This document shows positions 1-9,246 of a stretch of 54,488 bases of DNA, piece by piece. A program made the translations under genes and the position numbers. The notes under the pieces are model-generated. The model saw only the letters and a list, made by a program, of their open reading frames with translations. It did not search any database and was not told the DNA's origin. This DNA is from Muribaculaceae bacterium (GTDB lineage Bacteria > Bacteroidota > Bacteroidia > Bacteroidales > G3-4614). The stretch lies in contig JAFYRT010000036.1 in the NCBI GenBank assembly GCA_017546805.1, positions 1-54,488 of the forward strand, given 5' to 3'. Within the stretch, counting starts at the first letter, position 1, and each line of letters opens with the position of its first letter.

Positions 1-139
1 AAATTATAAGTTTCTGACTAATGTGTCTATCATATTGATTTCTAATAATAGTACAAGCCCTACTTAATAAGAACATTCTTAATGTATTAATTGACAATCA
101 AATATATTTGTTGTAATTTTTTTACCGGACACCAATAAT

Positions 140-985
140 TTAAAATAGAGGTCTCAAAATTTTAATGCCTACGTGGCGTTTAAATTTAGCGAGGTATTCG
201 GTTAAAGTAAGGGGGTCGATAATGACCTCCTTTTTTGCTGATGAGGCGTGTAGAAGATAAACCTCTCCGTCAACAAAGGTTGCGAAACCGACGTGCGATA
301 TGTCCAACCCATCAATATCGGTTACAATGGCAATAATATCGCCCTCGTGGATTGTTTCGTGGTTTAAACAGCCTATTTTGTCTTTTGGGATATACGAGAA
401 AGGGATAGAAGATAAAATAGCCTCAGTGGCCTTAATTTGAGCCAAAACAGAGTTGTTTGATATTCCATTATACTTTTCGGAGTTGCTACTCATGAAATTG
501 ATGGTGCGTTCCTCGGTTTTGGTTACACCCTCAACATAAACATCTTTGATAATACCCATCTCTTGGTTATTCATAATCCACTCGCTGAAGTAGTGCAGGC
601 GACTTGTGTAACCATTGCAAACGCCATTCCTATAACGGATATTCTCAAGAGCTTTTAAGAAGTCCGAAAATTTATTTTTTCCACTATTTACACATAGTGT
701 AAGAGCCGAAACAGACTCAACAAAAGTTGTGCAGTCAAGCGAGTCGAGCCTTACAACTACTCTCTCCACCGTATCTCTATCAAGAGTTCCCCCTTGGTAT
801 GGTGCGCCTAAAAAAAGTTTTGCAACCTTGGAGGTGGTTATGGCTTTGTTGTCAAATGAGTGGTTTAATATTGCAACACACTTTGTAGAATCTTGTTTGG
901 TATAATAAACAATATTCTCACTCTCTATTGCGTTTCCGCAAGAGAGTGAGAATAATAGTAGAGATATTAGTATAATGGTTCTCAT
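140..985 (-). CDS. DUF1460 family lipoprotein, predicted cell-wall amidase/peptidase
   Basis: This 281-residue protein starts with a lipoprotein signal (hydrophobic run, then lipobox LSC with Cys16). The body matches the DUF1460 family, which has an NlpC/P60-like cysteine hydrolase fold. The likely nucleophile is Cys85 in the motif DSLDCTTFVE and the likely histidine is His231 in DISHVGF. Family members are thought to cleave peptidoglycan peptides or N-acetylmuramoyl-L-alanine bonds, here probably in the periplasm or at the outer membrane. It ends a minus-strand run that begins at the nucleoside kinase, but 36 bases with a small repeat separate it from ispG, so co-transcription is uncertain. 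The exact substrate cannot be read from the sequence. Confidence 0.8.
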   Translation of the reverse strand: MRTIILISLLLFSLSCGNAIESENIVYYTKQDSTKCVAILNHSFDNKAITTSKVAKLFLGAPYQGGTLDRDTVERVVVRLDSLDCTTFVESVSALTLCVNSGKNKFSDFLKALENIRYRNGVCNGYTSRLHYFSEWIMNNQEMGIIKDVYVEGVTKTEERTINFMSSNSEKYNGISNNSVLAQIKATEAILSSIPFSYIPKDKIGCLNHETIHEGDIIAIVTDIDGLDISHVGFATFVDGEVYLLHASSAKKEVIIDPLTLTEYLAKFKRHVGIKILRPLF

Positions 986-993
986 TGTATTAC

Positions 994-1029
994 GGAATTA
1001 GTAATTCATAATTCCTAATTTCTAATTAT
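994..1029. repeat. AT-rich intergenic repeat with short hairpin
   Basis: GGAATTA and TAATTCC form a 7-bp inverted repeat, followed by CTAATTTCTAATT. The same TAATTTCTAATT / AATTAGAAATTA wording recurs near 51230-51372 and 53855-53885, which marks a dispersed intergenic repeat. No promoter or open reading frame is evident in it. Confidence 0.45.
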
Positions 1030-2794
1030 AAGAACTGTCTTCCTCAATAAATTTCAAAAGACGCTCAACAGCCTCATCTTCGGGAATGTTTTTCTCAATA
1101 CACTCTTTTCCCTTATAAAGGCTTATCTTTCCGCGAGCAGCACCAACATAGCCGTAATCGGCATCTGCCATCTCACCTGGCCCGTTTACAATGCAACCCA
1201 TGATACCAATCTTCAAACCAACAAGGTGAGCAGTAGCCTCTTTTATGCGAGCTACGGTTTTTTGAAGGTCAAATAGAGTTCTTCCGCATCCGGGGCAAGA
1301 TATATATTCTGTTTTTGAAGTTCTTAACCTTGCCGCTTGTAATGCAGAAAAAGCAATAGTTGTAATAGTATTGTTATCTATGTTGCCGTTGTTTAAAATC
1401 ATAACACCGTTACCAACACCATCAAGAAGCAAAGCACCCAAATCAGCACCACTCTTAATTTGCAGAGCCTCTTTATCGTTTTCGGCATATTGCAACATGA
1501 GCACAATTGGGTTATCGCAACCATTACGGGTTAAGGTGTGAGCAACTGCTCGTAATTCACCTACCACATTAATATGGTTGCTATATGTCAATACTGTAAC
1601 GTTTTTATGACTGCTAATAAACTCTATTACGCTCTCCGAAAGTTGGGGATAACAAAGTTTTAGGAGCAGAGGTTCTGTGCTGTTATTGTATGAGGAAATA
1701 TCTTCAATACCAATAACAGGTATGTTAATATCATCTCCGTAACAGATGCTGTTGTTATAGGTGTAATCGGGTTTAAGTGAGCCTGAAAGCGAACATTCGC
1801 CATTGCAAATTACAATGGGAGCGTTATCTCCTCCAATATTGCCTATGGCAAATGAAGGGCGACGTTCCATGTTTAGGTATGAGTATCCCTCGTATGGAGT
1901 TGCCTCAATTTTTGCGTGACCTTTGCGAGCAGAGATATAGTTTACCAACGCGGTGGCAACAGGAACCTCATTTTGTGGAGGTTCGCTTAGAGACACCCTG
2001 ATTGTGTCTCCAATACCGTCGCAAAGCAGAGCACCAATGCCCACAGCCGATTTAATTCGTCCATCCTCCCCGTCTCCTGCTTCGGTAACGCCCAAGTGAA
2101 GGGGATAGTTCATATTCTCCTTCTCCATGGCATCGATAAGCAACCTTACCGATTTAACCATAACAACGGTGTTTGATGCTTTTATTGATAGAGCTACGTT
2201 TTCGAAGTTTTCTCGTTTACAAACACGCAAAAACTCCATACACGACTCGGCAATACCCTCGGGAGTGTCGCCATAGCGACTCATGATTCTGTCTGACAGA
2301 GAGCCATGGTTCACTCCAATTCTTAATGCTGTGTTATGCTCTTTGCAAATATCAAGAAGTTGGATGAAGCGTTTTTCAAGACGATCTATCTCCTCTTGAT
2401 AGCTTTCGTCGGTGTACTCTATGATTTTAAATACCCTTGCGCTGTCAGTGAAGTTACCCGGGTTGATTCTGATTTTATCGGTTATTTTTGCGGCAGCATC
2501 AGCCACATTTGGGTTAAAATGGATATCTGCAATCAAAGGAGTATGGTTTCCTCTCTCTCTCAATGATGTTCTTATAACAGCCAAAGCATCAACCTCAAGA
2601 ACTCCTTGAGTGGTTAAACGAACATAATCGGCTCCTGCATCGGCAATATCCAATACCTGCTTCACACTCGCCTCAATGTCGCGAGTAGAGGTATCGGTCA
2701 TCGATTGAATTCTTATGGGATTCTCTCCTCCCAGCAGAACACCGCCTATGTTTGTAACAGAACTTACACGCCTGTCGTAATTGAAAATATCCAT
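1022..2794 (-). CDS. ispG: 4-hydroxy-3-methylbut-2-en-1-yl diphosphate synthase, long form
   Basis: IspG (GcpE) performs the penultimate step of the MEP isoprenoid pathway, the reductive opening of MEcPP to HMBPP, using a [4Fe-4S] cluster. At 590 residues this is the long form seen in Bacteroidota, Chlamydiae and plants, with an extra domain inserted between the TIM barrel and the C-terminal cluster domain. The N-terminus carries NPIRIQSMTDT. The cluster ligands are Cys500 and Cys503 (CPGC) and Cys534 (MGCIVNGPGE), with Glu541 as the fourth ligand. It lies 14 bases downstream of purE and is probably co-transcribed with it. No ispH is present in the window. Confidence 0.97.
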   Translation of the reverse strand: MDIFNYDRRVSSVTNIGGVLLGGENPIRIQSMTDTSTRDIEASVKQVLDIADAGADYVRLTTQGVLEVDALAVIRTSLRERGNHTPLIADIHFNPNVADAAAKITDKIRINPGNFTDSARVFKIIEYTDESYQEEIDRLEKRFIQLLDICKEHNTALRIGVNHGSLSDRIMSRYGDTPEGIAESCMEFLRVCKRENFENVALSIKASNTVVMVKSVRLLIDAMEKENMNYPLHLGVTEAGDGEDGRIKSAVGIGALLCDGIGDTIRVSLSEPPQNEVPVATALVNYISARKGHAKIEATPYEGYSYLNMERRPSFAIGNIGGDNAPIVICNGECSLSGSLKPDYTYNNSICYGDDINIPVIGIEDISSYNNSTEPLLLKLCYPQLSESVIEFISSHKNVTVLTYSNHINVVGELRAVAHTLTRNGCDNPIVLMLQYAENDKEALQIKSGADLGALLLDGVGNGVMILNNGNIDNNTITTIAFSALQAARLRTSKTEYISCPGCGRTLFDLQKTVARIKEATAHLVGLKIGIMGCIVNGPGEMADADYGYVGAARGKISLYKGKECIEKNIPEDEAVERLLKFIEEDSSYN

Positions 2795-2808
2795 TTTAAC
2801 TATTTATT

Positions 2809-3315
2809 TTAGTTGGTTTTAAATTTGTATTCAATTTTTGCAAGCTCCTCGTTGGCTTTTACGATTTTTTGAGCCAATGCCGCTTTGTATGTTTTGAATT
2901 TGGCTGCTATGTTTTCGTCGTTTAACGACAACATTTGAATAGCCAAAATGGCTGCATTCAAAGCCCCGTTAATACCTACAGTGGCAACAGGAATTCCGGG
3001 AGGCATTTGTACAATTGCCAACAGGGCATCCATACCGTCAAGAGTCGAGTTGATGGGAACTCCGATAACGGGTAGGGGAGTGCTTGCCGCAATAACTCCG
3101 GGAAGGTGAGCAGCCATTCCTGCTGCAGCTATAATAACTTTAATACCGCGAGCCTCTGCATTTTTTGAGAACTCCTCAACCTCTACAGGAGTGCGGTGAG
3201 CCGAAAGAGCATTCATCTCAAACGGTATTTCAAACTCGTCAAGCAATTTGGCAGCCTTCTCCATAATTGGCAAATCCGAAGTACTGCCCATGATAATACT
3301 TACAATAGGTTTCAT
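2809..3315 (-). CDS. purE: N5-carboxyaminoimidazole ribonucleotide mutase
   Basis: PurE class I moves the carboxyl group of N5-CAIR to carbon 4 in de novo purine synthesis. The 168-residue length is normal. Family signatures include IIMGSTSDLPIM at the N-terminus, the SAHRTP loop and the AAAGMAAHLPGV segment that form the active site. Its neighbours are a small membrane protein upstream (15-base gap) and ispG downstream (14-base gap), so it sits inside a mixed housekeeping operon rather than a purine cluster. purK is not in the window. Confidence 0.97.
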   Translation of the reverse strand: MKPIVSIIMGSTSDLPIMEKAAKLLDEFEIPFEMNALSAHRTPVEVEEFSKNAEARGIKVIIAAAGMAAHLPGVIAASTPLPVIGVPINSTLDGMDALLAIVQMPPGIPVATVGINGALNAAILAIQMLSLNDENIAAKFKTYKAALAQKIVKANEELAKIEYKFKTN

Positions 3316-3330
3316 CTTATATAATAATTT

Positions 3331-3936
3331 TTAAAATAGTATTCTTGTGAAATATGCAATATAATAGCTCCACACAAAACCCATAACGGCACCTGTGATG
3401 ATGCCTCCGGGAGTGTACTCTTTCAAATATGCTCTTGCACTACCCAATATTCCGCCTAAAATAAAAATAAAAGCAATAATCTCAATGGGTATAATATTGC
3501 CCTGAAATTTAAGTATGCTGAAAACAGCTCCCAGATATGCTCCATAAGCTGTCATGTGGGTTGAAACATTGTAGCTTTTCTTTAAAATTGCGAGCATAAT
3601 CAGCAGAGCAATACCGCTGATTGTAAAACTTACAATCCATAGCGGAACACCTGACTTTAGCAGAATGTATGCTAAAAACATGTAACATATACCTGTTATA
3701 AGGTATGAATATGAAGCTGTTTTACCGTCGTTTTTCCCTATGTTGTAGTTGTTCCATGCAATTGAGATAAAAGGCACGATTGCTGTAAAAAAAGCAATAA
3801 CACCCACTACAATCAGAATTGAGTTTAGGGGCAGAATTGCAAGATACGAAGAGAATATCAACGTAATGTATATATACGAGGGTATAAGAAAAGGAGAAAA
3901 AAATCCTGAAATAAACTTAGCACATCCTTTTAGCAT
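3331..3936 (-). CDS. Six-helix integral membrane protein, PAP2-like
   Basis: This is a small, strongly hydrophobic protein with about six predicted membrane helices. The segment NVSTHMTAYGAY resembles the central S-x-H motif of the PAP2 phosphatase superfamily. A canonical KxxxxxxRP motif is not visible and the C-terminal histidine motif is weak, so catalytic function is uncertain. An in-frame GTG at 3942 overlaps the rpoN stop codon and has AGGAG nearby. I chose the ATG at 3936, giving 201 residues, but either start is possible. Placement directly after rpoN with overlap or near-overlap implies translational coupling. Confidence 0.6.
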   Translation of the reverse strand: MLKGCAKFISGFFSPFLIPSYIYITLIFSSYLAILPLNSILIVVGVIAFFTAIVPFISIAWNNYNIGKNDGKTASYSYLITGICYMFLAYILLKSGVPLWIVSFTISGIALLIMLAILKKSYNVSTHMTAYGAYLGAVFSILKFQGNIIPIEIIAFIFILGGILGSARAYLKEYTPGGIITGAVMGFVWSYYIAYFTRILF

Positions 3937-3941
3937 AATCA

Positions 3942-5408
3942 CTACAACTCCTTTCTCAATCTTGCAATGGGTATTTCTGCCTGTTCTCGGTATTTGGCAA
4001 CAGTCCTTCTCGCAATTTTATATCCCTTTTCGCAAAGAATTTCGCATAGAGCATCATCCGAAAGAGGATGTCTCTTATCTTCGCTCTCTATAATCTCTGT
4101 CAATATCTTCTTAACCTCTTTTGACGATACCTCCTCTCCACTGTTTGTAAGCATACTCTCAGAGAATAGATGTTTTAGAGGATATATGCCAAAACGAGTC
4201 TGCATATATTTTCCGTTCACTACGCGCGAAACGGTAGATATATCATATTCGGTAATCTCTGCAATATCCTTCAGAATCATGGGGCGGAGGTAATGTTCAT
4301 CGCCTGTAATAAGAAACTCTCGTTGCAGAGATATCAATGCAGTCATTATCTTTGATAACGTTGTCTGTCTCTGCTTAACGGCATTGATGAACCATTGGGC
4401 GGCATCCAACTTCTGTTTTACAAACAACAGAGCATCTTGGCGCTCTTTGCTCCTGTTGGCTTTGTTGTTGTAATCCTCAAACATTTCAACATACTTTTGG
4501 CTCACTTTCAGTTCGGGAACATTGCTGTTGTTCATCAAAAAAGATAGCTCTCCCTCATTATCCTCTACAATAAAGTCGGGGATGATTTGGTTTCCTGTAT
4601 CGGCATATGAAGTATTCCATGCATTTCCGGGACGGGGATTTAGTTGAGTGAGAGTTTTAATGGTCTTTCTCAAAAGTTCGTTGTCGAGCCCCAAAGATTT
4701 TCCTAATTTATCGTAGTGTTTCTTGCTGAACGCATCAAAATGATTTGTGATAATCTCCTTTGCCGCAATAATGCTCTTGTCACAATGCTCAAAGCGGTTA
4801 AGTTGCAACATCAGACACTCTTGCAAAGTGGTTGCGCCAACGCCGGCGGGTTCAAACTCCTTTATTTTTTCGAGAATAGCCTCAATTCCGTTAACATCTA
4901 TGTCAATGCCAACCTGAAAAATCAAATCGTCTGAAATTGATTGCAAGGGGCGACGCAGATATCCGTCATCATCGATGTTTCCTATAATATATTCGGCAAT
5001 CTTCTCTTCAGTATCCGACAATTCTATCAATCCCAACTGCTCGAGAAGATGCTCCTGAATAGAGCTACCTCCGACAAAAGGAATATCGCTTCGGGTGTTT
5101 TCGTTGCTATCGCTCTCAAATTGCATTAGCTTATAGTCGGGAATATCATCCTCCGACAAATAATCGCCCAACGACAAATCTTCGTTATCTCCCTCATCGT
5201 TATTCATGGACATATCGTCTTTAGACAGAGAGTTCTCCTCTCCATCGCTTCCGATACTGACTTCGTCGAGAGCAGGATTGTCGATAATCTCTTGTTTGAT
5301 TCGCTCCTCCAACTCCAAGTTGGTAAGTTCCATAAGTCGGATTATCTGAATCTGCTGTGGCGAAAGACGTTGCTGTAGTTTCTGTTCTAACTGCTGCTTT
5401 AAAGCCAT
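3942..5408 (-). CDS. rpoN: RNA polymerase sigma-54 factor
   Basis: Sigma-54 binds core RNA polymerase and directs it to -24/-12 promoters that need AAA+ activators. The 488-residue protein has the glutamine-rich region I at the N-terminus (QLEQKLQQRLSP, LMELTNLELEERI), an acidic region II, the core-binding and HTH regions, and the RpoN box ARRTVAKYR at about residues 466-474. The acidic linker at about residues 50-95 is long and D/E/S-rich. No bacterial enhancer-binding protein gene is in this window. It follows the nucleoside kinase after 31 bases and precedes the PAP2-like protein. Confidence 0.97.
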   Translation of the reverse strand: MALKQQLEQKLQQRLSPQQIQIIRLMELTNLELEERIKQEIIDNPALDEVSIGSDGEENSLSKDDMSMNNDEGDNEDLSLGDYLSEDDIPDYKLMQFESDSNENTRSDIPFVGGSSIQEHLLEQLGLIELSDTEEKIAEYIIGNIDDDGYLRRPLQSISDDLIFQVGIDIDVNGIEAILEKIKEFEPAGVGATTLQECLMLQLNRFEHCDKSIIAAKEIITNHFDAFSKKHYDKLGKSLGLDNELLRKTIKTLTQLNPRPGNAWNTSYADTGNQIIPDFIVEDNEGELSFLMNNSNVPELKVSQKYVEMFEDYNNKANRSKERQDALLFVKQKLDAAQWFINAVKQRQTTLSKIMTALISLQREFLITGDEHYLRPMILKDIAEITEYDISTVSRVVNGKYMQTRFGIYPLKHLFSESMLTNSGEEVSSKEVKKILTEIIESEDKRHPLSDDALCEILCEKGYKIARRTVAKYREQAEIPIARLRKEL

Positions 5409-5439
5409 AAAATAACGATATGCAAATTACACCGCGAAG

Positions 5440-7110
5440 TTAATATATAAAACTGCTACCGCCAAGAAACTCGCGAGCCAATGATGTTGGAGGAATCTCT
5501 TTTTCCGGTGTTGGTATGAACATTGTTAAGAAATTAAGCAATCGTTTAGCCTCATTATACTCTTTTTGGTCTTTCCCAACCTGAGCAAGCACAGGAATTG
5601 CCTCTCTGCATATAACCGAAAGTTCGTAAAGTAACGAGGTGTTAAACATTGCATCGGCATTCTCTTGGAATGGGAAAATCCATTTCTCCTCACCGCGTCT
5701 TACGCTTGGCCAGCGGGCAATGGTGTTTTGTGCCGATGTTCCACGATATTTGGCATCGCGTATAATCCTTCTCAACAGGCGGTTGTCTGTTGTGGGGATT
5801 CTGTTGTGGTCGTCAATTGAGATTGATGTTAAAGCCGAAACGTAAATTTTAAATTTCATCCTCTCCTCAATCTGTGATGTAAGTTGCGGATTTAGAGCAT
5901 GAATACCCTCCAAAATAAGAATGCTTTGTGGCGAAAGTTTCAATTTCTTACCAGTATAGTTTCTTGTGCCTGTCTCAAAGTTGTAGGTAGGAATCTCCAC
6001 CTCTTTGCCCTCAAGCAGGTCGTTAAGGTCTTTGTTGAAAGCCTCAAGGTCCAGAGCATATATCGATTCATAGTCATAATCGCCACTCTCATCTCTTGGA
6101 GTGTTTTGGCGGTCTACAAAATAGTCGTCAAGAGAGATTGCCACAGGAACAAGGAGGTTTGTCAATAGTTGCACCGACAATCTCTTTGAGAATGTGGTTT
6201 TGCCCGACGAAGAGGGTCCTGCAATAAGAACTACTCTGCTACTGCCGTTCAACTTAAACCTTTGGGCAATGTCATCGGCAATCTTGGCAATCTGTTTTTC
6301 GTGCAGAGCCTCCATGACCTTTATCAAAACAGGGGCATGTCCGTTTGTGATTGCCTCGTTGAGGTCCCCAATGTTGCTCAGCTGAGCAATATTGTTAAAG
6401 CGATACTGCTCCTCAAAGGCTGCAAGTAATTTGTCCTGTCTTGATATTTTGTTTAACTCACTCGGATTCTCCTTTGAGGGGGGAACAAGTAGATAGCCGT
6501 AGCTGTATTTCACGAAATTGAACGTGGAGATGTATCCTGTTGAAGGTGTCAGCTCATACGGAAAGGCATCAATAACGTTGTCTAACTTGTAGTAAATGGT
6601 ATATGGCTCCGATATATACGAGAGTAATTTAACTTTGTCTCCCATTCCTGCATTTCGGAACTTTTCAATAACTTCTTTGGTTGGTTCTTCAAAACGCTCA
6701 ATGGTAATGTCTTTTTCGACAATCTCTCTCATGCGCTCATTTATTTGAGCAAGGGTGTTCTCTCCGCAATCTTCGCTTAAACGGCAGAATATACCTTTTG
6801 ATATGGAGTGTTCGATGTCGAGTTTTGCATTAGGCATTATGTCTGTAACGGCTTTGTATAAAATAAGAGAGAGTGTGTGTATGTACACCCTTTCGCCATG
6901 AGGCGAAGAGTAGTCGAAAAACTCTATGGTCTTAGGTTTGTAGACTCTGAAATTCAAACTTTGAGTGCGGTTGTTCACCAATGCGCCCATAACTCGAGAG
7001 TTCAGTTCAATACCCGATTTGTTGAATATCTCTAATACCGAAGAACCCTTCTCAACCTCAATCTCTTTCTGGTTGTTAACACAGAAAATTTTAATGTTTT
7101 CGCTCATCAT
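5440..7110 (-). CDS. TGS-domain nucleoside (uridine) kinase family protein
   Basis: This 556-residue protein joins an N-terminal TGS/ThrRS-like region (about residues 5-60, then a ThrRS second-additional-domain-like segment to about 180) to a phosphoribulokinase/uridine kinase domain. Walker A GPSSSGKT is at residues 298-305, and SLDDYF follows as in uridine kinases. Such fusions are common in Bacteroidota and Firmicutes and are annotated as nucleoside kinases; the true substrate is not established. Translation could begin at either of two adjacent ATG codons (7110 or 7107). It heads the rpoN-purE-ispG run and is divergent from the Na/Pi cotransporter. Confidence 0.85.
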   Translation of the reverse strand: MMSENIKIFCVNNQKEIEVEKGSSVLEIFNKSGIELNSRVMGALVNNRTQSLNFRVYKPKTIEFFDYSSPHGERVYIHTLSLILYKAVTDIMPNAKLDIEHSISKGIFCRLSEDCGENTLAQINERMREIVEKDITIERFEEPTKEVIEKFRNAGMGDKVKLLSYISEPYTIYYKLDNVIDAFPYELTPSTGYISTFNFVKYSYGYLLVPPSKENPSELNKISRQDKLLAAFEEQYRFNNIAQLSNIGDLNEAITNGHAPVLIKVMEALHEKQIAKIADDIAQRFKLNGSSRVVLIAGPSSSGKTTFSKRLSVQLLTNLLVPVAISLDDYFVDRQNTPRDESGDYDYESIYALDLEAFNKDLNDLLEGKEVEIPTYNFETGTRNYTGKKLKLSPQSILILEGIHALNPQLTSQIEERMKFKIYVSALTSISIDDHNRIPTTDNRLLRRIIRDAKYRGTSAQNTIARWPSVRRGEEKWIFPFQENADAMFNTSLLYELSVICREAIPVLAQVGKDQKEYNEAKRLLNFLTMFIPTPEKEIPPTSLAREFLGGSSFIY

Positions 7111-7180
7111 GGTATTATTTTTTTATTACAAAATAGTTAAAAGTTTTGCTTAATTGTATTTTTATTTTAATTTTGTGTCG

Positions 7181-7215
7181 CTACTATGGAGTAGTGTTTG
7201 CTACAATGTATGTAG
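7181..7215. promoter_or_regulatory. Pair of short palindromes in a divergent promoter region
   Basis: Two similar dyads lie side by side: CTACT-ATGG-AGTAG at 7181-7194 and CTACA-ATGTA-TGTAG at 7201-7215. Their centres are about 20 bp apart, close to two helical turns. They sit between the divergent nucleoside kinase and Na/Pi cotransporter genes, which suits an operator for a dimeric regulator. No regulator is identified. Confidence 0.35.
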
Positions 7216-7265
7216 TATTTTATGATGCTAAAATAGGAAAATTATTATAAAAATCAAATAGCAAA

Positions 7266-9056
7266 ATGGAATATTCATTTTTTGACTTTCTAAGACTCAT
7301 TGGTTCATTAGGTTTATTCTTGTACGGAATGAAGACAATGAGTGAAGGTTTGCAAAAGATAGCAGGAGATCGCATGCGTTCTATCCTATCGGCAATGACT
7401 TCGAACCGTTTCATGGGTGTTTTAACAGGATTGCTTATTACAGCCTTGATTCAATCTTCATCGGCAACAACTGTTATGGTTGTTAGCTTCGTAAACGCAG
7501 GACTTCTATCTCTGGCTCAATCAATCTCGGTGATAATGGGAGCCAACATCGGAACAACCCTTACAGCATGGGTGATTTCGTTCTTTGGATTTGCGGTGGA
7601 TATCAGTGCCTTTGCAATACCATTGATAGGTTTGGCAATACCATTCTTCTTCTCAAGCAAAAGTAAACGCCGCTCAATAGGAGAGCTAATATTGGGATTC
7701 TCATTCCTCTTTATGGGATTGGCATTCCTAAAAGATTCAGTACCAGATATCAAGAGTAGTCCCGAGGTGTTGGAGTTTTTGACAACATACTCTGATATGG
7801 GATTTGCCTCTGTGTTGATATTCTTTTTTGTAGGAGCAATACTAACCCTTATAGTACAATCGTCAAGTGCAACAGTGGCTATCACTCTTATTATGAGTAG
7901 CAAAGGTTGGATTCCATTTGAATTGGCTGTTGCAATGGTGCTTGGAGAGAACTTGGGAACAACAATCACAGCAAACATAGCTGCCATTTCAGGAAACGTA
8001 CAGGCAAAACGAGCTGCATTCTCGCACTTCATTTTCAATATATTCGGGGTGTTGTGGATGCTTGCGGTAATATCTCCGTTTACTAAAATGGTTAGCGGAT
8101 TGGCAGAGGGTATGACAGGATTCTCGCCCGAAGGGTTGCAAGGATTTGTAAACTCACATCCCGAACTTGTATCATCAGCAGGTGAAGATAATGCATTAGC
8201 AGAGCAATACATTGCATATCAAACGTCGGTATCTTACGGATTGTCACTATTTCATACAATATACAATATCATAAACGTAACAGTAATGATATGGTTTGTT
8301 AATGTATATGTGAAGATTGTGTCAACAGTAATCAAAAACAAAAAGACAGGCGAGGAGGAGGAGTTCCAACTCAAATACATCTCTGCAGGTATGCTTTCAA
8401 CATCAGAGTTATCGCTATTGCAAGCTAAAAAAGAGATTGAGCTATTTAGTGTAAGAATGACAAGAATGTTTGGAATGTCTCGTGATTTGATGAACGAAAA
8501 ACCCGATAGCGAGGCATTTAATAAACTTTATAGTCGTATCCAAAAATATGAGCAAATCAGCGACAATATGGAGCTTGAGATTGCACGCTATTTGAATAAT
8601 ATCTCTGACGGACGATTGAGTTTTGAAGGTAAGATGCGCGTAAATGCGATGATGACCGAAACTACAGAGATAGAGAGTATTGGAGATAGTTGTTACAGCC
8701 TTGCACGTGCAATTCAACGCAAGAATACCGAGCATATCGAGTTTAATGACTATATCAATGAACATATTCAAGCAATGCTTAATTTGGCAAGCAAAGCCCT
8801 TGATAATATGAATGTAATATTGGCTAAAAACAATATTGACGAGGCTGATATAAACAAAACATACAACATAGAGATGGAGTTGAACAACTACCGTAACATG
8901 CTTCGTTCAGCAAATATGGACAATATCAATAGCAAGAAGTATGAGTACAAAGCGGGTATTCACTTTATGGATATAATCTCAGAGTGTGAAAAACTTGGAG
9001 ACTATGTTGTAAACGTAATTGATGCGGTACGCGAAAAACGATCAATTAAAAAGTAG
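7266..9056 (+). CDS. Na+/phosphate cotransporter with PhoU-like tail
   Basis: This is an NptA/PNaS-family inner-membrane protein that imports inorganic phosphate with sodium. The membrane part holds two inverted repeats, each with the family signature QSSSAT (residues 63-68 and 198-203). From about residue 380 the protein becomes soluble and helical, as in the PhoU-like domains fused to many NptA proteins; these probably sense or gate phosphate transport. The 596-residue length is usual for this fused type. It is monocistronic, with a strong terminator at 9112 and paired palindromes upstream. Confidence 0.93.
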   Translation: MEYSFFDFLRLIGSLGLFLYGMKTMSEGLQKIAGDRMRSILSAMTSNRFMGVLTGLLITALIQSSSATTVMVVSFVNAGLLSLAQSISVIMGANIGTTLTAWVISFFGFAVDISAFAIPLIGLAIPFFFSSKSKRRSIGELILGFSFLFMGLAFLKDSVPDIKSSPEVLEFLTTYSDMGFASVLIFFFVGAILTLIVQSSSATVAITLIMSSKGWIPFELAVAMVLGENLGTTITANIAAISGNVQAKRAAFSHFIFNIFGVLWMLAVISPFTKMVSGLAEGMTGFSPEGLQGFVNSHPELVSSAGEDNALAEQYIAYQTSVSYGLSLFHTIYNIINVTVMIWFVNVYVKIVSTVIKNKKTGEEEEFQLKYISAGMLSTSELSLLQAKKEIELFSVRMTRMFGMSRDLMNEKPDSEAFNKLYSRIQKYEQISDNMELEIARYLNNISDGRLSFEGKMRVNAMMTETTEIESIGDSCYSLARAIQRKNTEHIEFNDYINEHIQAMLNLASKALDNMNVILAKNNIDEADINKTYNIEMELNNYRNMLRSANMDNINSKKYEYKAGIHFMDIISECEKLGDYVVNVIDAVREKRSIKK

Positions 9057-9071
9057 TTGTTAGTTTTTAGT

Positions 9072-9107
9072 TGTCGGCTGACGCCGCCCCTTCGGGGTAG
9101 CTTTGTT
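9072..9107 (+). repeat. Dispersed intergenic repeat, copy 1
   Basis: Directly after the transporter gene lies TAGTTGTCGG, a short spacer, then CCGCCCCTTCGGGGTAG. A related copy (TAGTTGTCGG, spacer, CCGCCCTGCGGGTAG) follows the stop codon of the GadC-like gene near 53818. The inner CCCC-TTCG-GGG forms a small hairpin. It looks like a REP-type intergenic element. Confidence 0.45.
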
Positions 9108-9111
9108 AGAG

Positions 9112-9151
9112 AACAGAAATAGGTTGCTCGCGTGAGCAACCTATTTCTGTT
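9112..9151 (+). terminator. Rho-independent terminator of the Na/Pi cotransporter gene
   Basis: An 18-bp perfect stem (AACAGAAATAGGTTGCTC with its complement) closes a GCGT loop and ends in a short T run. It lies 55 bases after the stop codon and could also act on the opposite strand. Confidence 0.8.
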
Positions 9152-9194
9152 TTATATTAGACCAATTAGTCTAATTGGACAAATTGGATAATAA

Positions 9195-9224
9195 AAAAGT
9201 GCAAGGATGAGCCCTGCACTTTTG
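9195..9224 (-). terminator. Terminator downstream of purT
   Basis: AAAAGTGCA and TGCACTTTT pair around a short GG/CC extension. Read on the minus strand the stem is followed by a T run, as expected for an intrinsic terminator of the purT-end operon. Confidence 0.7.
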
Positions 9225-9246
9225 TGGTATTATATACAGCAGACAG

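Noticed and set aside
1..139. CAAATATATTTG palindrome near 99-110 as a divergent promoter pair
   Set aside because: Both strands match the -7 box, but no gene start is visible downstream on the plus strand and the left side is outside the window.
7517..8212. Long minus-strand frame of 231 codons inside the Na/Pi cotransporter gene
   Set aside because: It is antisense to strongly conserved transporter sequence and its product is low-complexity, with no motif.
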